Source: an uncultured Prochlorococcus sp.
GTDB taxonomy: Bacteria; Cyanobacteriota; Cyanobacteriia; PCC-6307; Cyanobiaceae
Assembly (NCBI GenBank): GCA_902526435.1
Contig: CABZLA010000010.1
Span: forward strand, 1-43,706
Direction: 5' to 3'
DNA: 43,706 nt
The position numbers and the translations under genes are program-made. Below the pieces are notes generated by a model, which worked only from the letters and a program-made list of their open reading frames with translations, did no database searches and had not been told where the DNA came from. Positions 19,454 to 28,491 of the stretch are shown in pieces; within the stretch, counting starts at the first letter, position 1, and every line of letters begins with the position of its first letter.

Positions 19454-19990
19454 TTATGATTTTATTATTCCAAATAGATTTAGCATTTTTACAACCAATG
19501 GCAGAATTAAAAGAACAGTAACTAATCTTACTGCGTGAAGGGTTGCAACTGCTGCCCCTACTCCATATTCAGTACCAACCAAACTCATACCACTTATCCC
19601 TCCCGGAGCGGCGCCAAGAATTGTTGTGATAATGTCTACATTAAGTAATCTGCTAGTCCATAAACCAATCGCTAAGCCAGTAATTATTAGTGTAAATGTG
19701 ATTAAAATTGCAGGTTTCCATAAAGTTTGTAATTCAACTAATGAGTCCCTTGTTAAGCTTGTTCCGATAACAGTACCAATGCCTATTTCTAATATAGTTC
19801 TTGTGCCATTTGGCCACATTGCCGCCTCAACTTTCCCGCTGATGCTTAAAATACTTGCACCAATTAAAGCACCTGCAAGTGGAGCTGCAGGGATGCCTGT
19901 TTTTAAAGCTAGTGCTCCAAAAGCAGTACCAGCAATTAAATAATAAATTAGATTTATATTTGACATTAAAAAAATAAACTGTTTGGACAT
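19454..19990 (-). CDS. AbrB-type integral membrane protein, half length
   Basis: A 178-residue membrane protein with about five hydrophobic segments, including LIYYLIAGTAFGALAL, AGALIGASILSI, PAILITFTLIITGLAIGLW and LVTVLLILPLVV. The motif ILGAAPGGISGMSL and glycine-rich repeats match the AbrB/YjgA-type 'ammonia monooxygenase-like' membrane family. That family is usually about twice this length and built from two repeats, so this one appears to be a single-repeat form. A second possible start (MSNINLIYY) lies 8 codons inside. The transport role is not known. Confidence 0.75.
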   Translation of the reverse strand: MSKQFIFLMSNINLIYYLIAGTAFGALALKTGIPAAPLAGALIGASILSISGKVEAAMWPNGTRTILEIGIGTVIGTSLTRDSLVELQTLWKPAILITFTLIITGLAIGLWTSRLLNVDIITTILGAAPGGISGMSLVGTEYGVGAAVATLHAVRLVTVLLILPLVVKMLNLFGIIKS

Positions 19991-20228
19991 AATATTAGAA
20001 ACAAATTCAAAGGCACGGGTATATGTTCAAAATATGTTGTTATTTAATTATTAATACTTCCTTACTAAATAGAATAGATTTTACTGGTGATAAACAAAAT
20101 TAAACATCTTAATACTGACGATTAAAACATATTCTTAAAATTAAAAATTTAAAATTTAAAAATTAGTTGAATTTTTACTGCATAATGGGCCTTCGAGTTG
20201 GCATAATATTAATAAATCAGTATTTGAC
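19991..20228. other. Intergenic region between divergent genes
   Basis: These 238 bases separate the AbrB-type gene from a small forward gene and must hold promoters for both. There is an A/T low-complexity run of alternating AAATT units around 20135-20165. No hairpin terminator or RNA gene was seen. Confidence 0.5.
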
Positions 20229-20426
20229 ATGACTCCACAAATTTCTTACAGAGGTAATAAAAACCCAATTAAAAAGAAATTATCTTTTTTTGAAGGTGGT
20301 CATCAACTCGAAAAGTTAGAATTTGCTCTTGCAGTTGCTCAAACTAAGGGTGATGAAGAAAAATCTTTAGTACTAAAAGAAAAAATAGTTGAATTAGGTG
20401 GAAATGTTGAAGAACCTGGTACTTAG
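20229..20426 (+). CDS. Small soluble protein, unknown
   Basis: A 65-residue protein starting at ATG 20229 (MTPQISYRGNKNP). A basic N-terminus is followed by a helix rich in Leu, Ala and Glu (LEKLEFALAVAQTKGDEEK) and a short GGNVEEPGT end. Codon use looks like its neighbours. I do not recognise a family with a known function. Its stop overlaps the 3' end of the aminotransferase gene by 4 bases, which suggests a real, stably placed gene. Confidence 0.65.
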   Translation: MTPQISYRGNKNPIKKKLSFFEGGHQLEKLEFALAVAQTKGDEEKSLVLKEKIVELGGNVEEPGT

Positions 20427-21592
20427 ATTACCTTGCTTATTAAATGGCACGATGCTATTTTCAAAGCTTCCCCCGCTTTTTCTGTAGAAATTATGTTTTC
20501 TTCGACTAATGTATTCCCTACAGCTGCTATTACTGCAATTATGTCTCTATCATTTATATAACCTAAATGACCGACTCTAAATATTTTGCCTTTTAAATGA
20601 TCTTGCCCTCCGGCTAATAAAATATCGTATTTATCTTTTATCGTTTTTCTAAATTTTTCTGCATCCATATCTTTTAGTTGAATTGCAGTCACAGAAGGAC
20701 TTAAATGATTTTCATCAGCAAATAATTTGAGGTTAAGTGTTTTTGTGGCTTCACTGACTGCAAGTTTATGTCTTTCATGTCTTCTAAAGATTTTATCTAG
20801 TCCTTCATCTTTCATCATTTTTAATGATTCATCTAATGCAAAAACTAAATTTACTGCTGGAGTATAAGGATTACTATTACTTAAAAGACTCTTTTTATAT
20901 GATTTTAAATTTAAATAGAATTTAGGTAAATCAGAATTTTCTGAGGCTTGCCAAGCTTTTTCGCTCATTGACACAAAGCTTAAACCTGGTGGTATCATAT
21001 ATCCTTTTTGAGATCCTGAAGCAACAACATCTAATTCCCAATCATCTAACGGTACATTACAAGCTCCAATACTTGTTACGCAGTCAATAATAGATAATGC
21101 TTTTTTATGATTACGTATATGAGAACTTATTGTTTTTAAATCATTAATAACACCAGTTGAGGTTTCTGAATGTGTAAGGATAACTGCTTTTATTTCTTTT
21201 TTATCATCTTTTTCTAAAATTGTTTTAAAATTCTCCGGATCAAGTGGTTTTCCCCATTCTGCCTCGATTTTAATCACTTCGAGTCCGAATTCTTTTGCAA
21301 CTTTTACCCATCTTTGACCAAATTTTCCATTTTCACCACAAATAACTTTGTCTCCTTTGCTTAAAGTACTAATCATTCCAGCTTCCATGGCAGCTGTTCC
21401 ACTACCTGTAATCGTTAAAACATCATTTTTTGTTTGATGTAGCCATTGTAGATTTTTAGTGGTGCTTTCCATTAGGTCTTGAAAATCTTTACTTCTATGT
21501 CCTATGGGATGCCTTCCAAGTGCTTGTAAAACTTTTTCTGGAACTGGCGTGGGTCCAGGTATCATCAATGATAATTTTTGTTGTATGGCCAC
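20423..21592 (-). CDS. Class V aminotransferase (serine/alanine-glyoxylate type)
   Basis: A PLP-dependent class V aminotransferase of 389 residues. It has the N-terminal MIPGPTPVPEKVL, the cofactor-binding GSGTAAMEA, the aspartate in IIDCVTSIG, and the Schiff-base lysine K196 in SGSQKGYM. The C-terminus has FRVGHLGYI. This group includes serine-glyoxylate aminotransferases and was once labelled 'soluble hydrogenase small subunit'. A role in photorespiratory glyoxylate handling or serine metabolism is inferred. The start is GTG. It is divergent from cbiD. Confidence 0.88.
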   Translation of the reverse strand: MAIQQKLSLMIPGPTPVPEKVLQALGRHPIGHRSKDFQDLMESTTKNLQWLHQTKNDVLTITGSGTAAMEAGMISTLSKGDKVICGENGKFGQRWVKVAKEFGLEVIKIEAEWGKPLDPENFKTILEKDDKKEIKAVILTHSETSTGVINDLKTISSHIRNHKKALSIIDCVTSIGACNVPLDDWELDVVASGSQKGYMIPPGLSFVSMSEKAWQASENSDLPKFYLNLKSYKKSLLSNSNPYTPAVNLVFALDESLKMMKDEGLDKIFRRHERHKLAVSEATKTLNLKLFADENHLSPSVTAIQLKDMDAEKFRKTIKDKYDILLAGGQDHLKGKIFRVGHLGYINDRDIIAVIAAVGNTLVEENIISTEKAGEALKIASCHLISKVI

Positions 21593-21652
21593 TTTTTAAT
21601 TAATAAGTCATTCTAAGATTAGTTGTCATAAAATATTTTTCAATTACTTGAT

Positions 21653-22771
21653 TTGAAAAAAGGATTTTCTTTACCTTTATGGGTAACTGGAGCTGCTAAG
21701 TCAGCAATAAAAAAATTAATAGGATTACCATTTGAAGATTATGAATTAATTAAAATTCCAAAAGATAAAAATTTAATAAAAATCAAGGTTCATTCTTCTG
21801 GGTTAATTAATGAAAAGTCTAGTGCTCTTGGAATTTCTTTTGTAGATTCTGGATTAGATCTTGATCTAACACAAAATTTAGAAATATGGACAATTGCTTC
21901 TTTAGAAAAAACTTATAAGACAAGTAATAAACGATTAGATCGAATAAATATTATTCCTGGTTACGGAGTTGGTATCGATCAAAAGACCTCTAAGATTTGC
22001 ATTTCTAATTTTGCTAAAGAAGTATTAGTTGAAAATTTATTAGATATTATTCCAGAAGGATACAAACTGAATTTAGAGATTATATTTCCAAATGGAAAAT
22101 TTTTGGCCGAGAGAACTAGTAATAAATCATTTGGAATTGTAGAAGGCCTTTCAATTATAGGAACTAGCGCTGAAACTTTTGTAAGTGCTTCACCTGATCA
22201 ATTAAAAAGTGCAAAAGCTCAGCTAAAACAAATTATTGCTAATAAAGTTTCTGACAAAATAATTTTTGTTATTGGTGAAAATGGCTTAAATTTAGCAAAA
22301 AGTTCTAAAATAAAATTTCCTATTATTAAAGTAGGTAATTGGATAGGACCATTATTAGTTGATGCTGCGATACAAAAGATTAAAACAGTAATTCTTTTTG
22401 GTTATCATGGCAAATTAATTAAATTAGCTGGAGGAATTTTTCATACTCATAATCATTTGGCAGATGCAAGAATTGAAATTCTTGTTTATTTAGCAGTAAA
22501 AGAAGAAGTCCCACTAGAAATAATTCAAAAATTATCGCAATCAAATACAGTTGAAGATGCTTTGTTAGTTCTTGAAAATTTTAGTCTTTCTATGGCTGAT
22601 AAACTATGGAATAAATTATCAGATACTATTGAGAAGCGCTCTATAGAATATGTGAAAAGATATACAAAAACAGATATGAAAGTTGGAGCAATTATCTTTG
22701 ATAGAAATAGGACAATTCGTTGGTCAGGTAATAATAGTAAAGACTATTTGTCTGCTTTCAAAGGTTTCTAA
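21653..22771 (+). CDS. cbiD: Cobalt-precorrin-5B C1-methyltransferase CbiD
   Basis: CbiD methylates C1 in the anaerobic route to cobalamin. I assign it from the central NIIPGYGVGIDQ, the segment IVEGLSIIGTSAETF and the later GGIFHTHNHLADARIEI, at the usual length of 372 residues. The N-terminus reads GFSLPLWVTGAAKSAIKKL, so the TTGTC-type motif found in other bacteria is changed, as appears typical for marine cyanobacteria. The start is TTG at 21653. It lies just upstream of guaA and could be co-transcribed with it. Confidence 0.88.
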   Translation: MKKGFSLPLWVTGAAKSAIKKLIGLPFEDYELIKIPKDKNLIKIKVHSSGLINEKSSALGISFVDSGLDLDLTQNLEIWTIASLEKTYKTSNKRLDRINIIPGYGVGIDQKTSKICISNFAKEVLVENLLDIIPEGYKLNLEIIFPNGKFLAERTSNKSFGIVEGLSIIGTSAETFVSASPDQLKSAKAQLKQIIANKVSDKIIFVIGENGLNLAKSSKIKFPIIKVGNWIGPLLVDAAIQKIKTVILFGYHGKLIKLAGGIFHTHNHLADARIEILVYLAVKEEVPLEIIQKLSQSNTVEDALLVLENFSLSMADKLWNKLSDTIEKRSIEYVKRYTKTDMKVGAIIFDRNRTIRWSGNNSKDYLSAFKGF

Positions 22772-22819
22772 TTTTAAGTGGTTTATGTTTTTGTAAATAA
22801 ATTGAGGTAACTTTTATAC

Positions 22820-24406
22820 ATGAGTAAAAAATTGCCAAAAAAAGATAGAGATCCTTCAATATTAATACTAGATTTTGGATCTCAATATTCTGAATTAATT
22901 GCAAGAAGAATAAGAGATGCAGATGTATTTTCTCTTGTAGTTAGTAACTTTACTTCTATAAAGGAGATTCAGGATATAAATCCAAAAGGTATTATTTTAA
23001 GTGGTGGCCCAAGTTCTGTTTATGAAGACAATGCTCCTAAATGTGATCCAAAGATTTTTGATTTAGGGATTCCAGTTTTGGGTATATGCTACGGAATGCA
23101 ATTAATGGTTAAAGAATTAGGAGGTGAAGTAATTCCAGCAATTAATAAAGCTGAATATGGCAGAGCACCAATAAATATCGATTGTCAAAGTGATTTGCTA
23201 TCTAATGTTCAAGACAAATCCATTATGTGGATGAGTCATGGAGATTCTATAAATATCTTGCCTGATGGATTTATTAAAATTTCTCATACAGAAAATACAC
23301 TGCATGCTGCAATATCAAATAAACAAAAGAAATTATTTGGTGTTCAATTTCATCCTGAAGTTATTCATTCAGAATTCGGAATGACGGTAATTAAAAACTT
23401 TGTTTATTATATTTCTAAATGTAAAGCCGATTGGACTACTGAAACTTTTTTAGAGGAAACAATTCCGCGAATTAAGCAACAAGTAAATGATAAGAAAGTT
23501 TTGCTTGCTCTTTCTGGCGGAGTAGATTCATCAACCCTTGCTTTTCTTCTCAATAAAGCTATCGGTAAACAGCTTACTTGTATGTTTATTGATCAAGGCT
23601 TTATGAGAAAAGGGGAACCTGAATTTTTAATGGAATTTTTTGATAAAAAATTTAATATAAAAGTTGAATATATTAACGCTAGGGAAAGATTTATTAATAA
23701 ATTAAATGGAATATCTGATCCAGAAGAAAAACGTAAGATTATTGGTAGAGAATTTATTAGAGTTTTTGAAGAGGAGAGTAAAAGACTAGGTCCTTTCCAA
23801 TATTTGGCTCAAGGGACTCTTTACCCAGATGTTATTGAGAGTGCTGGAACGAATTTAGATCCTAAGACCGGTGAGCGAATCGCAGTAAAAATAAAAAGCC
23901 ATCATAACGTAGGCGGTTTGCCAAAAGATTTACAATTCAAATTAGTTGAACCATTAAGAAAACTTTTTAAAGATGAAGTAAGAAAGGTTGGTGGTGCTTT
24001 GGGATTGCCAGATGAAATTATAAAAAGACATCCATTTCCTGGCCCTGGCTTAGCAATAAGAATTTTGGGTGAAGTTTCTCATGAAAAACTTAACTGTTTG
24101 AGAGATGCAGACTGGATAGTAAGAGATGAAATAAAAAAAGCAGGTCTTTATAATGAGATTTGGCAAGCATTTGCCGTTCTTTTACCTGTTAAGACTGTTG
24201 GGGTAATGGGGGACAAAAGGACTTATGCTTGGCCAATAGTTTTACGATGTGTATCAAGCGAAGATGGTATGACGGCTGATTGGTCGAGAATTCCTTATGA
24301 AACCTTAGAGAGAATTTCCAATAGAATTGTTAATGAAGTAGAGCAGGTTAATAGAGTTGTTTTCGATATTACTAGTAAGCCTCCAGGAACAATTGAGTGG
24401 GAATAA
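22820..24406 (+). CDS. guaA: GMP synthase (glutamine-hydrolysing)
   Basis: GuaA converts XMP to GMP with ammonia taken from glutamine. The class I amidotransferase domain has its nucleophile C90 in GICYGMQ and the His/Glu pair in FHPEVIHSE. The ATP-pyrophosphatase P-loop is [10 protein letters not shown], and the dimerisation domain ends in [13 protein letters not shown]. The 528 residues match the family. The gene starts at ATG 22820 behind a GAGG-like ribosome site. Confidence 0.98.
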   Translation: MSKKLPKKDRDPSILILDFGSQYSELIARRIRDADVFSLVVSNFTSIKEIQDINPKGIILSGGPSSVYEDNAPKCDPKIFDLGIPVLGICYGMQLMVKELGGEVIPAINKAEYGRAPINIDCQSDLLSNVQDKSIMWMSHGDSINILPDGFIKISHTENTLHAAISNKQKKLFGVQFHPEVIHSEFGMTVIKNFVYYISKCKADWTTETFLEETIPRIKQQVNDKKVLLALSGGVDSSTLAFLLNKAIGKQLTCMFIDQGFMRKGEPEFLMEFFDKKFNIKVEYINARERFINKLNGISDPEEKRKIIGREFIRVFEEESKRLGPFQYLAQGTLYPDVIESAGTNLDPKTGERIAVKIKSHHNVGGLPKDLQFKLVEPLRKLFKDEVRKVGGALGLPDEIIKRHPFPGPGLAIRILGEVSHEKLNCLRDADWIVRDEIKKAGLYNEIWQAFAVLLPVKTVGVMGDKRTYAWPIVLRCVSSEDGMTADWSRIPYETLERISNRIVNEVEQVNRVVFDITSKPPGTIEWE

Positions 24407-24453
24407 AAAAAATACTTTAAATTTTTTATCTTTATCTTTTTTATACAATCATT

Positions 24454-25167
24454 ATGGAAGAAACTATTAAATTAAGTAGGTCAACTGTTGAAAAATATCT
24501 TAATTGTCCTAGATGTTGCGTTCTTGATAAAAAGCATAAAATAAAAGCTCCATCATTACCATTTACTTTAAATATTGCTGTAGATAATTTATGTAAAAAT
24601 GAGTTTGATTATTATCGTGATAGACAGGAATCTCATCCTTTATTTATTGAGAATAATATCGATGCTATACCTTTTAAACATAAAGATATAGATATTTGGA
24701 GAAGCAATTTTAAAGGAATCAGATATAAATCTACTGAACATAATTATGATTTTGGTGGTGCGGTAGATGATGTCTGGCAAAAAAAGAATGGAGAGTTAAT
24801 TATCGTTGATGTAAAAGCAACATCAAGAAACAATTTTGATTGGTCTGAAACTTTTAATAAATATGATTATGCAAAAGCATATAAAAGACAATTAGAAATG
24901 TATCAGTGGTTATTTAGAAAAAATGGTTTTAAAGTTGCAAATGAAGCCTATCTTCTTTATTTTAATGGGAAAAAGAATGAGAAATTTTTTAATAATCAGT
25001 TAAAATTTGATGTGCATTTTATTAAGTTAGATTGTTCTTCAGAATGGGTAGAAGGCAAAGTTATTGAAACAGTAAAACTTCTCAAATCTAATTTGTTCCC
25101 TTCACCATCTTTTAAATGTGAATATTGTAATTATTTAAAAAAGCGTTGGCAGTTGTCACAAAATTAA
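24454..25167 (+). CDS. PD-(D/E)XK nuclease-like protein with paired cysteines
   Basis: A 237-residue protein that resembles the RecB/Cas4-type PD-(D/E)XK nuclease fold. The core is GGAVDDVW (D105) followed by ELIIVDVKATS (D119-x-K121) and QLEMYQWLF (Q146, Y150), which matches motifs II, III and the QxxxY motif. Cysteines C18, C21 and C22 near the N-terminus and C222/C225 near the C-terminus bracket the nuclease core. In Cas4 and AddB a similar layout binds a 4Fe-4S cluster. There is no CRISPR array or helicase nearby, so the role is unknown; repair or DNA-end processing is a guess. Confidence 0.8.
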   Translation: MEETIKLSRSTVEKYLNCPRCCVLDKKHKIKAPSLPFTLNIAVDNLCKNEFDYYRDRQESHPLFIENNIDAIPFKHKDIDIWRSNFKGIRYKSTEHNYDFGGAVDDVWQKKNGELIIVDVKATSRNNFDWSETFNKYDYAKAYKRQLEMYQWLFRKNGFKVANEAYLLYFNGKKNEKFFNNQLKFDVHFIKLDCSSEWVEGKVIETVKLLKSNLFPSPSFKCEYCNYLKKRWQLSQN

Positions 25168-25257
25168 TTAATGACTTTGAAAAAAAAATATTATTGGATA
25201 ATTCTGGAAAAATTTTTAAATAAAGATAATCTTTAGGTAGACAATAAATTTTAGATT

Positions 25258-25866
25258 TTGGTTAAACCGAAAAATCCTGATAATAAAATTAGCAATCATT
25301 TACAACAAGATGTTGTCAAAATTGCAGGCAAAACAATCTTTATTAATCCATTTTTGTATTGGAGGAGGTTTGATGAAAATACTAATAGATGGTTAAGAGA
25401 ACCAGGACAAATGTCAGAAGAGCAAATCCAGCCAAACAGAAATCGTTTTTATCCTGAAATTGACTGGGCTGATTTAAGTCAAGATCAAAAAATCGTAAAA
25501 GATGCAAGTGTAGAAATGTTTCTGAAAACTTTGGAGCTTATAAGTACGTTTCACCCTCAGCTTAACTCTGGACAATTATTAGAAGTCGAGAGGAAAATGG
25601 CAATTACAAAAAAGCTACCTTTTGAAAAGTGGGTAACAAAGTCTTTCGCTAAAAAAGCTAGAGCTGAAGAAAATGAGAAAAGGAAATTTCAAAGAGATAG
25701 ATTTATCAGAAGTTGGAAGGAATGGCTAAGCCTTGAAAATACTCAACAAGCTCTACTACCTATAATTGTCGTGGTATTTGTCTCGGCATTTATTGGTTGG
25801 TCTTTAGGTGTTTCAAAAAACAGTTGCAATCCTTATTTTGAACAAAATTTAGATCAGTCAATATAA
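25258..25866 (+). CDS. Protein with C-terminal membrane anchor, unknown
   Basis: A 202-residue protein with a TTG start at 25258 (MVKPKNPDN). The N-terminal half is polar with many aromatic residues (FINPFLYWRRFDENTNRWL). The middle is a charged helix (KKARAEENEKRKFQRDRFIRSWKEWL). Residues about 166-186 form a single hydrophobic segment (ALLPIIVVVFVSAFIGWSLG), so the protein is probably anchored at its C-terminal end with the bulk in the cytoplasm. I do not recognise the family. It sits upstream of a small ORF and PBP2. Confidence 0.7.
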   Translation: MVKPKNPDNKISNHLQQDVVKIAGKTIFINPFLYWRRFDENTNRWLREPGQMSEEQIQPNRNRFYPEIDWADLSQDQKIVKDASVEMFLKTLELISTFHPQLNSGQLLEVERKMAITKKLPFEKWVTKSFAKKARAEENEKRKFQRDRFIRSWKEWLSLENTQQALLPIIVVVFVSAFIGWSLGVSKNSCNPYFEQNLDQSI

Positions 25867-25970
25867 ACCATTTTATTAAACAGAATTTAATATTATTTTG
25901 ATGATTTGTTATTTATTATTTGGGGTAATATATAAAGAAGTTTAGTTTTGAGTTAACTATTATTAGATTT

Positions 25971-26123
25971 ATGGATAACAAAGAGCAAGAAAAAGATATA
26001 TCAAGTTTAGAATTTAATAAAGGTAAGACTCGAAATGATTATAAATTTTTAGTTCAAAAACTAAAAAATATAAAGGAGATTATTACTTTGTTAGAAAACA
26101 AGTTTTTAAAGAAAGAGATGTAA
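25971..26123 (+). CDS. Small 50-residue protein upstream of PBP2
   Basis: An ATG-started open frame of 50 codons plus TAA reads MDNKEQEKDISSLEFNKGKT and continues to LLENKFLKKEM. It is highly charged, with a C-terminal helix pattern (FLVQKLKNIKEIITLLENKFL) that could be a short coiled coil. It ends 4 bases before the TTG start of the PBP2 gene, so the two are probably translated from one message. The tight spacing is the main support, because the protein is too small to identify by motifs. Confidence 0.5.
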   Translation: MDNKEQEKDISSLEFNKGKTRNDYKFLVQKLKNIKEIITLLENKFLKKEM

Positions 26124-26127
26124 ATTT

Positions 26128-27918
26128 TTGAAAAATAGTAACTTCAATAATAAGTTTCCTTCTTTTAATAGACAGCCTTTGGTTTTCTATGTAATTACTA
26201 CTTTTACTTTTTTATTAATATTAATTAGATTAATTTTTCTTCAATTATTAAATCATGAGACTTACAAAAAAATGTCTGATGAAAATAGAATTAGGCTAAT
26301 TTCTACGCAACCAATTAGAGGGAGGATACTAGATAAAAATGGATTAATATTAGCAGATAGCCGTTTTAAGTACTCATTAATAGTTAAACCTAAATACGTC
26401 AGCAAAAAAGCATGGCAGAAATATAAATCAAAGATTTCGAAATTATTTAATATTTCATCTGATTCACTTCAAAAGAAATATTCTGATGGTTTAAAAAATA
26501 AAAATTTTTCAATAACTCTTTTAGATGATTTAAAAGTTGATCAAATTATCAAATTTAAAGAAAATGAAAATATCTTAAATGGCTTAGAGATTTCAACAAA
26601 AATGATTAGAAATTATCCCTATAAAACTGTTGCTTCTCATGTGATTGGTTATACCCAACCCATTACAGATTCTGAATTTAATATTTTGTCAAAAAAAGGT
26701 TATAAATTAAATGATTTAATAGGAAGAACTGGAATTGAGTTTGTTTATGAAGATCATATAAGAGGAGAATGGGGAGGAGAAATGATTGAAGTGAACTCTT
26801 CCGGCACTTTTACAAAATCTTTAGGTATTAAACCATCAAAACAAGGCAAAGACCTTGAATTGACAATTGATTTGAATTTGCAATTAATTGCTGAAGATGT
26901 GCTAAAAGATAAAAATGGAGGAGCAATAATAGTTATGGATCCAAGAGATGGTGCCATAAGAGCAATGGCTAGTAAACCAACTTTTGATTTGAATTTTTTT
27001 TCAAAAGAATTTAAACCAGAAAAAGAATATAATGCTTTGTTCAATTCTCCCGCTAAACCATTATTTAATAGAGCTTTAAATGCATATGATCCAGGAAGTG
27101 TTTGGAAAATTGTAACTGCTATAGCTGGTTTAGAAAGTGGAAAGTTTCCTCCTAAAACTTCTTTAGAAACTAAACCTTGTATTACATATGGAAGTCAATG
27201 TTTTAGAGAACATAATGACTTAGGGTTCGGAACAATAGGTTATGAAGATGCTTTGCGAGTTTCAAGTAATACTTTTTTTTATCAAATTGGCTATGGCGTA
27301 GGTGTAGATGAAATTTATAACGTTTCTAAGAAGCTTGGCTTTGCTGCACTATCTGGAATCGAAATTTCCGAACAAGAAAATGTAGGTTTAGTAGCAAGTA
27401 GTCAATGGGCTCAAGAAGGAAGAGGTTGGGGGGAACCAGGAAGAACACCTTGGGTTCCAGAGGACATCGCCAGTATGTCTATCGGTCAATTTGTTGTCCA
27501 AGTTACACCTATTCAAATAGCTCGTGCATATGCAGCAATCGCGAATGGCGGTTATTTAGTCACTCCTCATTTATCTAAAAAAGAAGATCAACTATTAACA
27601 AACCAAAAGCGTATAAAAATTGATATTGATCCAAATAATCTTCAGTTAGTGAAAAACGGATTAAGAAAAGTAGTTGAATCTGGAACAGGAGTCTCTATAA
27701 ATTATGGGGTGTCTAATCTTCCTCCAGTTTCAGGCAAAACTGGTACTGCTGAAGATGGAGAAGGAGGTTCAGATCATGCATGGTTTGTTTGCTTTACTCC
27801 TTCTGATAAAAGTGAGTTGTTAATAGTTGCTTTTGCACAAAATACGCCTGGAGGAGGATCTGTACATGCACTACCTATGGCTAGAGAAATTTTAAAAGTT
27901 TGGAATGAAAATAAATAA
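26128..27918 (+). CDS. mrdA: Penicillin-binding protein 2 (class B transpeptidase)
   Basis: A class B PBP of 596 residues that cross-links peptidoglycan during cell elongation. It has one N-terminal membrane segment (about residues 18-40), the dimerisation/pedestal region with IRGRILDKNG, then the transpeptidase domain with SxxK at S324-V-W-K327, SxN at S379-S-N381, and KTG at 537-539. The layout fits PBP2 (mrdA) better than the FtsI group, but the split is not certain. The start is TTG at 26128, 4 bases after a small ORF. Confidence 0.92.
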   Translation: MKNSNFNNKFPSFNRQPLVFYVITTFTFLLILIRLIFLQLLNHETYKKMSDENRIRLISTQPIRGRILDKNGLILADSRFKYSLIVKPKYVSKKAWQKYKSKISKLFNISSDSLQKKYSDGLKNKNFSITLLDDLKVDQIIKFKENENILNGLEISTKMIRNYPYKTVASHVIGYTQPITDSEFNILSKKGYKLNDLIGRTGIEFVYEDHIRGEWGGEMIEVNSSGTFTKSLGIKPSKQGKDLELTIDLNLQLIAEDVLKDKNGGAIIVMDPRDGAIRAMASKPTFDLNFFSKEFKPEKEYNALFNSPAKPLFNRALNAYDPGSVWKIVTAIAGLESGKFPPKTSLETKPCITYGSQCFREHNDLGFGTIGYEDALRVSSNTFFYQIGYGVGVDEIYNVSKKLGFAALSGIEISEQENVGLVASSQWAQEGRGWGEPGRTPWVPEDIASMSIGQFVVQVTPIQIARAYAAIANGGYLVTPHLSKKEDQLLTNQKRIKIDIDPNNLQLVKNGLRKVVESGTGVSINYGVSNLPPVSGKTGTAEDGEGGSDHAWFVCFTPSDKSELLIVAFAQNTPGGGSVHALPMAREILKVWNENK

Positions 27919-27948
27919 ATATAATTCGACTAAATTTTTATAAAAAAT

Positions 27949-28473
27949 TTATACTTTCAATTTTTTCATTTGTGAAAGTCGTAGAATTATATCTTCTATT
28001 GTTTTTATATCCACTGGTTTACTAAACGAAGATAACAGTTGTCTACCTAAAACTTGACTTCCTAAATGTACTAATTGAATTCGTAATGAGGTTAATAATT
28101 CTAAACCGACTCCACCAGAAAAAGTTGCAATTGCAATTGGCTGACCATTAAATAAATTTCTAAAATCATCTCCTGATATGGATAGCCATGCTATAAGATT
28201 AGAAAGAATTGGAGGTATCGAACCGTTATATTCAGGAGCACATATAATCCATTTTTCTGTAGCAAAAAGTTTTTCTTTTATTTCAATTATTTCGACAGGA
28301 ATATTTTCTTTTGTATGAATTCGTGGATTGAATAAAGGTATAACAAAAGTAGTAAGATCCAAAATTTCAGATTTGAATTTAAGTTCATTACTTTTTTCAT
28401 GAAATTTTTTTGAAAGTTCTAGATTTTTTCCACAACTTGCTGAAATGATTATTAGATCTTTTGAATCAGGCAT
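27949..28473 (-). CDS. NADPH-dependent FMN reductase family protein
   Basis: A 174-residue flavodoxin-fold protein of the NADPH-dependent FMN reductase family. It begins LIIISASCGKNLELSKKF, where the phosphate loop is somewhat divergent, and has the family motif ICAPEYNGSIPPILSNLIAWLS. It is the third gene of a same-strand run, 18 bases downstream of flv1. I infer that it may supply reduced flavin or recycle electrons for the flavodiiron pair, but this is from position only. Confidence 0.85.
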   Translation of the reverse strand: MPDSKDLIIISASCGKNLELSKKFHEKSNELKFKSEILDLTTFVIPLFNPRIHTKENIPVEIIEIKEKLFATEKWIICAPEYNGSIPPILSNLIAWLSISGDDFRNLFNGQPIAIATFSGGVGLELLTSLRIQLVHLGSQVLGRQLLSSFSKPVDIKTIEDIILRLSQMKKLKV

Positions 28474-28491
28474 AAATAAAAATAATTTGGT

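Noticed and set aside
24454-25167. Cas4 of a CRISPR system
   Set aside because: There are no CRISPR repeats, cas1 or cas2 anywhere in the window, and the cysteine layout differs from Cas4.
25171-25236. 21-codon ATG frame after the nuclease-like gene
   Set aside because: It is very short and lysine/tyrosine-rich with poly-A codons; it looks like chance sequence.
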